From assembly GCA_017521985.1 (NCBI GenBank), contig JAFXAZ010000096.1:1-44610 (forward strand): a stretch of DNA of 44,610 bases, in the 5' to 3' direction. The notes beneath the pieces were generated by a model. It had not been told where the DNA came from. It saw nothing but the letters and a program-made list of their open reading frames with translations, and did not search any database. The stretch comes from Lachnospiraceae bacterium (GTDB lineage: Bacteria; Bacillota; Clostridia; Lachnospirales; Lachnospiraceae). The number at the start of each line of letters is the position of its first letter. Position 1 is the stretch's first letter. Below are positions 1-7,776 of the stretch, one piece after another. The position numbers and the translations under genes are program-made.

Positions 1-156
1 AGCCTTACCGATGCAGGATACGGAAATCCGGTAACCTTGCAGGTCAAAGGAACCCTGACAGTAAGGAGCATTGTGTTTAAAGGATTTACAAAATCCATGC
101 TGAAGGAGGAAAGGATACCCTGGTCCGTAAAAAGGGTATCCGTTGCAAAAAATTGA
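1..156 (+). CDS. 3' end of a pilus-cluster gene (partial, unidentified)
   Basis: An open frame enters from the left edge and runs to a TGA at 154-156, giving the last 51 residues of a protein. They include a short beta-rich stretch with alternating hydrophobic residues, and the C-terminus is basic (WSVKRVSVAKN). The next gene appears to start at the TTG overlapping this stop (TTGA), which is a translational-coupling arrangement. Its position directly upstream of TadE-like and CpaB-like genes suggests another minor pilin or assembly protein of the Tad cluster. The fragment is too short to assign, so that role is inferred from context only. Confidence 0.5.
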   Translation, partial: SLTDAGYGNPVTLQVKGTLTVRSIVFKGFTKSMLKEERIPWSVKRVSVAKN

Positions 157-740
157 ATAGGAAGAGGAAAAAAACAAAAAAAGATCCGGGTACCATCTTT
201 AATCCGGTGCTGTATCTGATGATCCTGTTTTTAACCGTACAGCTCATGCTTATGTTTGTATCCTACCGGAGGATGAGCTGGCTGTCGGAAACCATAACTG
301 ATGGCATGACAGATGCGTTATTGGGAGCTGCGGTATTGGAAGAGGAAGAGCTCTATGCCTATGGAAGAAACGATGAACTGCAGATCCTGTATCCTAAAGA
401 AAAGTATGATATTTTCAAGGATCTGCTTCAGCAGGAACTGGGACTGACGAATGCCATGACTGCAGTAAAGGGCAGTGTTCCTGTGGTAGACGGGAAGATA
501 CAAATAGAGGATTTTGTGGCGTATTCGGTAAATGGCAGTGATGTAACCGTGTATGATTTTGATGAAACCGGGGCATATGTGACAACCATCCATTCGGGGC
601 AAAAGGATATTTTAACTGCACCAAACGGGATTGTGGTCAGGGAAAGCTCCCTATTTGCAAAGATCCGGTTTACCGTGAAATATATGGGAGTACCCATGAA
701 TGTAAGCAGATATCACATGGTGGATATCGTGGATGAATGA
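153..740 (+). CDS. TadE-like minor pilin candidate, single N-terminal membrane segment
   Basis: A 195-residue protein with a very basic N-terminus (NRKRKKTKK) followed by one hydrophobic segment at about residues 18-38 and then an extracytoplasmic domain. This is the layout of TadE/TadF-type pseudopilins or other membrane-anchored pilus accessory proteins. The proposed start is the TTG at 153 that overlaps the upstream stop. An ATG at 219 has no ribosome site and would cut off the basic anchor. The stop overlaps the ATG at 737 of the SAF-domain gene. The family call rests on topology and on the neighbouring CpaB-like and prepilin peptidase genes, because no diagnostic motif is visible. Confidence 0.5.
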   Translation: MNRKRKKTKKDPGTIFNPVLYLMILFLTVQLMLMFVSYRRMSWLSETITDGMTDALLGAAVLEEEELYAYGRNDELQILYPKEKYDIFKDLLQQELGLTNAMTAVKGSVPVVDGKIQIEDFVAYSVNGSDVTVYDFDETGAYVTTIHSGQKDILTAPNGIVVRESSLFAKIRFTVKYMGVPMNVSRYHMVDIVDE

Positions 741-754
741 TCGGAGGAAAGAAA

Positions 755-1420
755 GTGAGTGAGAATCAAGTAAAAATAAGCAAAAAGAAGAAAGAAAAGA
801 TATGGCACATCCTGGTGTGTCTGTTACTGGCAGGCATCCTGTTTGTGTTTTTGCTGAATGTGGAGAAAAGACAGCTGGAAAATTTTGAAAAAGGGCTGGT
901 GGTGGTAGCCATAGAGGAAGTGGCAGACAATACAGAGATCACTCCGGAAAATGCCGCTGTGTATTTTGCCTTGGAAGAGCGAACCCTGACGGATATCCCC
1001 AAGGCTGCCTATACCGACATCCAGGAGGTTATCGGTTTTTATGCCCAAGGAGGTATTGATAAGGGGAGCATGGTAACAAAGAGCATGCTTGGAAAGCTGG
1101 GGAACGTAGCGGCAGACAGTGTGTTCTTAAGTGTAGATATGGAGGCCCTGGACCAGAGTGTGGCAGGAACCCTCCGTGCCGGAGACAGGATTGATATTTA
1201 TACGGTCAAAAAAGGGCAGAATGAAGAAGTGGAAGTGGCAGAAGTGTTAAGCAGTGTGATCATCGAGCGAAGCTATACCAGCAGTGGTATTGCTATTCAG
1301 AAAGAGGATACCACAGCGATTGCTCAGTATGTGATGATTCCCATCCACAAGGATGCAGTGGAGGCATTCTATGAGGCACTGGAAAATAAAAAGATCCAGA
1401 TCGTCAAGCATCCGGATTAA
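755..1420 (+). CDS. cpaB: SAF-domain Flp pilus assembly protein, CpaB/RcpC-like
   Basis: About 221 residues. One N-terminal membrane helix (WHILVCLLLAGILFVFLL) is followed by a SAF domain, which reads as VVVAIEEVADNTEITPEN and then a turn with IPKAAY and the closing GSMVTKSMLG. After it comes the RcpC/CpaB core with the RAGDRIDIYTV signature. CpaB/RcpC proteins act in the periplasm or cell wall in Tad pilus assembly. An ATG at 737 overlaps the previous stop. However, a GGAGG at 743-747 lies seven bases before a GTG at 755, so GTG 755 is the better start. The gene belongs to a tight pilus cluster that continues to the left of the window. The family is clear, the exact role in this Gram-positive system less so. 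Confidence 0.8.
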   Translation: MSENQVKISKKKKEKIWHILVCLLLAGILFVFLLNVEKRQLENFEKGLVVVAIEEVADNTEITPENAAVYFALEERTLTDIPKAAYTDIQEVIGFYAQGGIDKGSMVTKSMLGKLGNVAADSVFLSVDMEALDQSVAGTLRAGDRIDIYTVKKGQNEEVEVAEVLSSVIIERSYTSSGIAIQKEDTTAIAQYVMIPIHKDAVEAFYEALENKKIQIVKHPD

Positions 1421-1438
1421 TAGAAAAGGAGCCAGAAC

Positions 1439-2233
1439 ATGGGAGATGGAAAAAATGTGTTTCAAAAATACCGCGTATGTCTGATTCTGTCTGTGATGGC
1501 AGTGGTGCTTGTGGTTTTCGCCCTCTTATTTTTGAAAAGAGAAGAACCACTGATAGAGGAGACACCGGAAAGCATAGAAGTAACGGATGTTTATAAGGTG
1601 GAGAGTGAAAATTTACAACCACAGAAAGAGTCAGGGGAACAATCCGATATAATGCCGGAGTCAGAAGTTTTGGAGAATCCAGAAGTTACGATAGTGACAG
1701 AAGAAATGATGGAACCGGAAACGGAACAGGAGCTGGTGAAGGAACCTGTGGCAGACAAGGAGCAAGAGGTTTCCAAAGGAAAAACTGAAATAATACCTGA
1801 GAAGGAGGAAGGACTGGAATCTCTACCAATACCGGAAGAACCAACAGAGCAAGAGCCGGTTCCGGAACATATTCCACAGGAAGAACAGGAGCCGGGAGAA
1901 TCCCCGGATGAAGAACCAGAAAATCCACCTTCTAAGGAGCCGGAAGTGTCCTGTCATCACAGCTGGGTGTTTGAATCTTTTTATCAGGAACCAACCTGCG
2001 GCAATGGGGGACTGGAGAATCAGGTGTGTGCACACTGTGGAGAAACACAGGTCACCGGAGGTACTCCAACAGGAGAACATTCCTACTGTGTGGAAGTGCC
2101 GGGAGACTGCTGCAGTGAAGAAGTGGTGGTCTGCTCTGAATGTAATCACAGGGAAATCAAAGAAAAAGATATGGGGAATCACATAGATGTAGAAGATGGT
2201 TTCTGCTACGGATGCGGGATAACCATCAAGTGA
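1439..2233 (+). CDS. Membrane-anchored acidic protein with C-terminal Cys-pair domain
   Basis: A 264-residue protein in three parts. Residues 12-32 form a membrane helix. Residues about 36-175 are a low-complexity spacer rich in Glu, Pro and Val. The last ~90 residues hold paired-cysteine motifs (CAHCG, CSECNH, CYGCG) with conserved His and Trp. Such CxxCG/H-x-W modules recur in secreted Firmicute proteins and may bind metal or form disulfides, but no named family can be assigned. The spacer looks like a wall-spanning stalk. The ribosome site is AAAGGAG at about eight bases. The next gene, the large adhesin, carries similar Cys/His pairs, so the two products may work together at the cell surface. 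Confidence 0.6.
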   Translation: MGDGKNVFQKYRVCLILSVMAVVLVVFALLFLKREEPLIEETPESIEVTDVYKVESENLQPQKESGEQSDIMPESEVLENPEVTIVTEEMMEPETEQELVKEPVADKEQEVSKGKTEIIPEKEEGLESLPIPEEPTEQEPVPEHIPQEEQEPGESPDEEPENPPSKEPEVSCHHSWVFESFYQEPTCGNGGLENQVCAHCGETQVTGGTPTGEHSYCVEVPGDCCSEEVVVCSECNHREIKEKDMGNHIDVEDGFCYGCGITIK

Positions 2234-2252
2234 TCTCCCGGAAAGGAGGAAG

Positions 2253-5200
2253 ATGAGAAAGTTTTTAAAAGGTTTTTTGTGCATGCTGGCATTGTGTTTC
2301 TTTCTAACACCTGTTACCTCTCATGCAGCAGCAAGTACCGGTGAGATGGCGCAGTTTCCAAATGTTACGTTAAGTCCGGACGGAACAGAACGGGCGTGGA
2401 CTACAGACTGGTGGGATAAAACGAATGAGAGACTTCCGTGGAGATATACCGTGGATATGAATGCAGAATCTTCGATTGGAAATTTGGGAGATGGCGAGCA
2501 TTACTATGGGAAACAGGCAGTAGGGAGTGTGACCGTGGGGAAATGGGTAGTCATGCATACACCGGGACAGTGTATCCACGATACTCCTACTAAGGATACC
2601 TTTGCAGGTTTTGATTACCGAAATGAAATCTGTCATTCATACTATAACAATGGATGGTTTGCCTACTGTGCGGACTGTGGAGAGATTGCCGCGCATATGT
2701 TAATTTATGCCAGAGAATCTACCGTAAAGCAGATCACATCCATACCTGCATCCTCTATCTATGTGTACCAGTGTCCACATTGTTCTCATTTGGAGCAGGG
2801 AAGCAGTTATCAACACTATTGCAAGGCCATATCCAGTAACAGATATAAGGTGACTTATCGTCAGAATGCACCAGCAGACAATAGTGTAGCCGGATATATG
2901 GCACCAACTATGCACATGTACGGTAACAGTGATTCCTACAATGGAGAACCGGTTTCTGAGATAGGATATACAGATACAGCGCTGAGAAAAAATAGTTATG
3001 TCTGCAATGGATACCTGTTTGCCGGTTGGAATACGAAAGCGGATGGAAGCGGTGTATCTTTTAGAGATGGGCAGGAAGTGTTAAATCTGACTACCGAAGA
3101 CAATGGAATCGTAAAGTTATATGCACAGTGGGTTAAGGCAGAAGGATCCCTTTTGCTGGATGCCAATGGCGGTACCTACAAAGGACAGAGTGTTTATACA
3201 CAGAAACAGAAATACGGTACCAGTTATCAGGTAGAGAATGGACAACTTGTTCCGCCCACCGGCTACCGGGTAGAATTTGTCACCAATGGTGGAAATGCAG
3301 TGCAATCCATTATTACCACAAAGAGCTTTACACATTGGGAAGTTCAGCCCGACTTTTCCGGAGAGTTTAAAAACAATGTTTATAAATACCTGGGGGATAA
3401 CGGAAATGTAGACCGGCTAAAAGCACAATATGTTAATAATTCTTTCAAGTTGCCGAATTGTACGGGAAATAATGTGTCTCTGGTAGGATGGTATGATGAT
3501 CCGGGACTGGGGGATGATGCTTATATGGGAAAACAGGGTGATGAGATTACCGTAGAGAAAAATACCATACTGTATGCAAAGTGGGCTACGTTGACCTTAT
3601 GGGCATACGATGATTATACGTCCCATGGCGGTGTAGGAGCTGTGGACCTTAAGTGGGAGCAGAAGGATGGAAAAGGCAAATACTATCGGCTCTATCAATC
3701 GGAAAATCAAACCTCTTGGAAAGAAATCTTTTCAGGAAACGATATCCAGAGCGACATCACTATTTCCAAAGAATATGGCACATCCAACCAAGGAACTACA
3801 TACACCATTCCTTATACCGGGAACTATACGCTGACTGCATATGGTGCCAGAGGTGCAGATTATAATGGTACTTATGTCGGCGGAAATGGGGGAATCGTAA
3901 CCGCAACCTACTGGCTGAACAAAGGAGATATTTTGACCGTTTATCCCGGTATGCCAGGAAGTGGCTTGTATGGTGGAACCAACGGGAATGGAGCAAATGG
4001 TGGATCATCATCCTCTGATTTAGGACGAGGTGGCGGAGCAGCTACCCAAATTTATCTGACCAGAAATGGTTCAAAACATCTGCTGATTACGGCAGGCGGA
4101 GGCGGTGGAGCCAATGCAGGTAATTCCGGGGGAAATGGAGGCACCGGAGGCGGTAATAATGTGGCTGGAGGAGCAAATGGAGTTGGTGCCGGAGGCGGAG
4201 GTTATTCCGGAGGTTTAAGTGGTGCATTTTCTTATCACAGTCACAGTGATACCTGCGGATATCATACCCATACGGGAAACACATCAAGCGGAGGAATCTG
4301 TTATAATCCCAAGGTTTGTGGAGGAAATCTGATACAGACGTCTGAACGAGAAATTGGGGGTTGGTATGGTCACTGGGATGAAGATGGATCGGGAATCTGC
4401 ATTCAATGTGGTTATAATTATGGCTTATATGGAAATGAGGATGTTCATGCCTGGTATTATGGTGAAGATGAATGGACTTGCCAGCGATGCGGAGGTACGA
4501 CAGATGACGATACAGGTTCCTGCCGAAAGACAACTTATTATTTGTCCTGTGAATTGACAGAAGGCTGGCAGTGCGGGAAGACTAAGGAAACGGTTGATAG
4601 TCTGAAAGCATCTGTAGGTGGTACAAGCTATGCGGTATCGGATTTTGGCTGTAAAGGAACTAAGATGGTCGCAGGTGGAAATGGTAGTTCCGGTAAAGTA
4701 AGTGTTCAAAGTGTGGATGTCGGTTATATGGAAGTATCATCTTTAGCTGATGTATTGGCCAGGGATAAGGCAGCACCGGGGAAAATATCTGACTATACAG
4801 AAACACTTAGCGGAGAGGATATCTGCCGTATTACGGTAGTAATGCCGGAAGATTTTGGAACGACCTATTACCACAAAGTGGAAAGTTTTGAGGCCGGTAC
4901 GGTTAAAAAGCTGGCCACATCAAATATCACAGAAAATAACTTGGTCAGTGGTGTGTCCGGATACCGGTACTTTGTATCCGGCAGTAAAACCGGAACCGTT
5001 ACCGAAAGTAACAGTTTCACAAGGGATAACCGGGTAGATGTGAGGATGACCACTTCCGTGCAGTATCTGCATATCGCAGCGGTGGATGTTGCCGGGAATA
5101 TAGGTGCAACAGCTCATATCGAGATTAAGACCTTAGAGGAGGTTCCGGATATAGAGCCGGACGATGGCTACATAGAGGATGTGCCACTTAAGACAGAGCA

Positions 5201-6347
5201 GGTGTTATTAGAGGATACAGAATATGTGTATCCGGCAGGTACCGGGAAGTATTATGTGAAAGCAGACGGAGAAACGGAGCATACTCTTAAACTTGCTGGA
5301 TATACAGACGGAAAGGCATCCAATCATTATCAGATTGACTGGCTGAGGATGGTGTCCTTATCAGGAGTCATGGAGGAATGGTATCAGACAAAAGTCCCAA
5401 GGGTAAGTGTCGAAACTGGCAACGCAGAATTTGCAAATGAAGAACTTACAAATGATGCATCTGACAGAGAATTGAGATTTTTGGAACCGTCTTCAGCTGT
5501 AGCATGGCGCAGCGATGAAGCAGAAAAAGTAGGTCTGAGTCAGAAGGTTGTCATTGGAGCAGGGAACGATGGAAAACAGATCACGGTATATCCAAGAGCT
5601 ATAGCAGAATTTGAGTCAGAAGAATATTGGTCAGATCAGACAGAAGATAGGAGCCACGGACTTATTTTGATCCCGGATGGAAAATCTCCGGTGTTTACAG
5701 GAATAGAGGCATTACAAAATGCTGGTAATATTGATATGACAGAGGAGAAAAAGGACTTTATAATCACTGCAACCGATGAAGGAAGTGGCATGAGAGAATT
5801 GATTGTCATCATAACAAATCTGGATAATCAGATGCAACGTACCTACGAATCTGATAGCGGGGAATTAGTGATTACCATAGAAAAAGATGATTATCTGTTC
5901 TTGGGAGATTTTGTGGTATCCGCAGAAGCCTCAGACAATGTAGGAAATGTCAATCTACAGGGCAGTGATAGTCTGGCATTTACCATGGAAGCAGACCTAA
6001 AAAGAGCAAGAGAACCACAAAGTGGAGATTTCCGTGCAGGGGATGGAGCCATTCTTACTATTACCACCGGTGGATATGCCGATAAGATCATAGTACGGTT
6101 TCCGGAGGAACTGATCCGATTAAATCCGGAGTTGAATCAGGAATATGTTTATGAATTCCCGGAAGCGATCAAGACAGAAATGTATGAATTTAATATCCCT
6201 CTGGCTACGCCGGGTGGCATGTATGTGATAGAAGTAGTAGCATGGAAGGATAACAGGAAACTGACCGAAGAGTTGGCTTTGCCTATACGGACAAGTGGAA
6301 GTATTATAGATGAGCTTCGGACGAGGATAAGGGATAATGGAGTATAG
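2253..6347 (+). CDS. Large secreted Gly-rich / InlB-repeat adhesin
   Basis: 1364 residues with a signal peptide (1-27, cleavage near SHAAAS). Visible regions: two Listeria-Bacteroides (InlB B-type, Flg_new) repeats at about 198-295 and 299-450 with the hallmark FAGWNTKADGSG and LYAQWV; a glycine-rich module at about 515-655 (AGGGGGANAG, GGNGGTGGGNN) resembling the ALK-type Gly-rich domain; a Cys/His-rich insertion at about 663-790 (HSDTCGYHTH, CIQCG, CQRCGG); and an Ig-like C-terminal half. No LPXTG motif or terminal membrane anchor is visible. It sits between CpaB-like and prepilin peptidase genes and overlaps the latter. A pilus-linked surface adhesin or tip protein is likely but inferred. 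Confidence 0.7.
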   Translation: MRKFLKGFLCMLALCFFLTPVTSHAAASTGEMAQFPNVTLSPDGTERAWTTDWWDKTNERLPWRYTVDMNAESSIGNLGDGEHYYGKQAVGSVTVGKWVVMHTPGQCIHDTPTKDTFAGFDYRNEICHSYYNNGWFAYCADCGEIAAHMLIYARESTVKQITSIPASSIYVYQCPHCSHLEQGSSYQHYCKAISSNRYKVTYRQNAPADNSVAGYMAPTMHMYGNSDSYNGEPVSEIGYTDTALRKNSYVCNGYLFAGWNTKADGSGVSFRDGQEVLNLTTEDNGIVKLYAQWVKAEGSLLLDANGGTYKGQSVYTQKQKYGTSYQVENGQLVPPTGYRVEFVTNGGNAVQSIITTKSFTHWEVQPDFSGEFKNNVYKYLGDNGNVDRLKAQYVNNSFKLPNCTGNNVSLVGWYDDPGLGDDAYMGKQGDEITVEKNTILYAKWATLTLWAYDDYTSHGGVGAVDLKWEQKDGKGKYYRLYQSENQTSWKEIFSGNDIQSDITISKEYGTSNQGTTYTIPYTGNYTLTAYGARGADYNGTYVGGNGGIVTATYWLNKGDILTVYPGMPGSGLYGGTNGNGANGGSSSSDLGRGGGAATQIYLTRNGSKHLLITAGGGGGANAGNSGGNGGTGGGNNVAGGANGVGAGGGGYSGGLSGAFSYHSHSDTCGYHTHTGNTSSGGICYNPKVCGGNLIQTSEREIGGWYGHWDEDGSGICIQCGYNYGLYGNEDVHAWYYGEDEWTCQRCGGTTDDDTGSCRKTTYYLSCELTEGWQCGKTKETVDSLKASVGGTSYAVSDFGCKGTKMVAGGNGSSGKVSVQSVDVGYMEVSSLADVLARDKAAPGKISDYTETLSGEDICRITVVMPEDFGTTYYHKVESFEAGTVKKLATSNITENNLVSGVSGYRYFVSGSKTGTVTESNSFTRDNRVDVRMTTSVQYLHIAAVDVAGNIGATAHIEIKTLEEVPDIEPDDGYIEDVPLKTEQVLLEDTEYVYPAGTGKYYVKADGETEHTLKLAGYTDGKASNHYQIDWLRMVSLSGVMEEWYQTKVPRVSVETGNAEFANEELTNDASDRELRFLEPSSAVAWRSDEAEKVGLSQKVVIGAGNDGKQITVYPRAIAEFESEEYWSDQTEDRSHGLILIPDGKSPVFTGIEALQNAGNIDMTEEKKDFIITATDEGSGMRELIVIITNLDNQMQRTYESDSGELVITIEKDDYLFLGDFVVSAEASDNVGNVNLQGSDSLAFTMEADLKRAREPQSGDFRAGDGAILTITTGGYADKIIVRFPEELIRLNPELNQEYVYEFPEAIKTEMYEFNIPLATPGGMYVIEVVAWKDNRKLTEELALPIRTSGSIIDELRTRIRDNGV

Positions 6348-6819
6348 TATAAAAGGTATCATTTTTATAATTTGTGTATTGGCAGTCACGGTGTATCTCA
6401 TCGTGGCTGCCATAGAAGATGCAAAAACTATGGAGGTCACGAGAGGAAAGCATTTGATTGGATTAATACCGGCAATAGTGGTGTGGCTCCTGTGTACCAG
6501 TGAAAGAAATATATACGATATCGGAATCATTTGGCTGTTTGTTGTTTTGTGGATGATATGTGGATGGATAGGAGTTTATGGAATGGCCGATGGATTTGTG
6601 TATTCGAATCTCACCTTGTTTTGGGGTGGAATCGGAGGTGTAGCAGGAGTAGGCGTGGTGATTTTGAACATGGTACTGGCGGGATTTTCAGGCATGGTGG
6701 AGGTATTGGTAAGAAAGCTGGCAACATTGAGGAATTTTAAAGAGAACAGGAAGATTGCATTTGTACCACATATATTGATGGGATATATGATAGTGGTCAT
6801 AGTAGCTGTTCAAATATAA
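6337..6819 (+). CDS. A24-like prepilin peptidase (TadV/CpaA type)
   Basis: A 160-residue, almost wholly hydrophobic protein with about five membrane segments. Two aspartates fit the A24 prepilin peptidase plan: Asp28 after the first helix (AAIEDAKTMEVTR) and Asp85 in YGMADGF, which aligns with the GxGD motif although the second Gly is Ala. The length matches the short TadV/CpaA peptidases that lack the methylase domain. The product would cleave the leader of Flp pilins at the cytoplasmic face of the membrane. Its start overlaps the last codons of the adhesin gene. This is the last gene of the pilus cluster. The substitution in GxGD is the main reason for caution. Confidence 0.65.
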   Translation: MEYSIKGIIFIICVLAVTVYLIVAAIEDAKTMEVTRGKHLIGLIPAIVVWLLCTSERNIYDIGIIWLFVVLWMICGWIGVYGMADGFVYSNLTLFWGGIGGVAGVGVVILNMVLAGFSGMVEVLVRKLATLRNFKENRKIAFVPHILMGYMIVVIVAVQI

Positions 6820-6993
6820 ATTGAAACAGAAAAATTCCTATTTTTTATGATATTAGAGACATATTTTGGGGGATAAATTTATTGTGCATGCAAAAAAGTT
6901 GACAAAACAGATAAGAAAATGGATGAAGAAAACTGAAAAATATTTTAAAATCTTTTTAGAAATTAAAAAGTCAAAAATTTCAAGGAGGTTTTC

Positions 6994-7776
6994 ATGGCAC
7001 AAAAGTATTATGACACAGCGGTATTTGGAACCACGTTTCTGGGGCTGGGAGCAGCACTTCAAATGGAGAATGTGGTAGTGATCGAAAAGGGCGGCTTGTT
7101 TGGAGCGGAGTTTGTCAATAGTTACAAGGTATGCGCTCCGAAAATCGTGGAGCCAAAAACAGAGCTGGGCAAAGCGTTTTTGGAGAATTTACAAATAAGA
7201 GGACTTGTTTCTGATACGGGTGAGATATATCCGGCACCAGCAGTGTATGTTTTGAGCTCTTATTTAAAGGAGAAGTCTGTTGATATTTTATTGATGACAG
7301 AAGTAACCGGTATCAAAAAAGTAGATGGTTATTATGAAATCGTGGTTTATCATTCTAATGGTTTTGAGACTATTTATGCAAAGCGTATTTTAGATACTAC
7401 AACTTTGGGAATTGGCCATGATGTGGCTGGCAAGTATGAGAAACAAAAGCAGTTGAATGCCATTGTATACAATCCGGATGGAAGTGAATTAGAAGGGATT
7501 TCCTTTAATGAACAGAATGGGTTATATACATATACCTTACCGGTGGATTTGGAGACTACTAGATATGATGCGGAGGAAATGCTGTGTGGTATGGAAAATG
7601 TATTTGCAGAAAAGAATTTACAGATTTCCAGTATTGCATCTGATTTTTCTTATACCATGAAGCCAAGCAGGAAAGATGTGGAAGAGCAGTTTATATGGAT
7701 TCCGTCAACAGCATATACAAATCTGGTAGAGGCATTTGAGATGGGTGTGCGGTTTGCAGAGGAGGAGAGAGCATGA
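6994..7776 (+). CDS. Short FAD/NAD-binding oxidoreductase partner protein
   Basis: A 260-residue protein that begins with a Rossmann-type dinucleotide loop (VFGTTFLGLGAALQ, residues about 10-23), followed by an acidic second-strand end (VVVIEKG). It is much shorter than usual FAD oxidoreductases and lacks an obvious C-terminal substrate domain. The stop overlaps the start of the 621-residue flavoprotein (ATGA at 7773-7776), so the two are co-translated and may form a heteromer. The start is fixed by AAGGAGG seven bases before the ATG at 6994. The substrate is unknown. Possible roles are oxidation of a sugar or sugar acid, inferred from the downstream locus. Confidence 0.6.
   Translation: MAQKYYDTAVFGTTFLGLGAALQMENVVVIEKGGLFGAEFVNSYKVCAPKIVEPKTELGKAFLENLQIRGLVSDTGEIYPAPAVYVLSSYLKEKSVDILLMTEVTGIKKVDGYYEIVVYHSNGFETIYAKRILDTTTLGIGHDVAGKYEKQKQLNAIVYNPDGSELEGISFNEQNGLYTYTLPVDLETTRYDAEEMLCGMENVFAEKNLQISSIASDFSYTMKPSRKDVEEQFIWIPSTAYTNLVEAFEMGVRFAEEERA

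Noticed and set aside
4087-4533. 148-residue minus-strand frame, His- and Arg-rich
   Set aside because: Antisense shadow of the Gly- and Cys-rich part of the adhesin. No start signals and unnatural composition.
6899-6927. TTGACA as promoter for the flavoprotein pair
   Set aside because: The -35 hexamer is perfect but no acceptable -10 lies 16-18 bases downstream.
6866-7078. 70-residue frame upstream of the flavoprotein pair
   Set aside because: Very Lys-rich, no ribosome site, and it overlaps the well-supported gene starting at 6994 in another frame.
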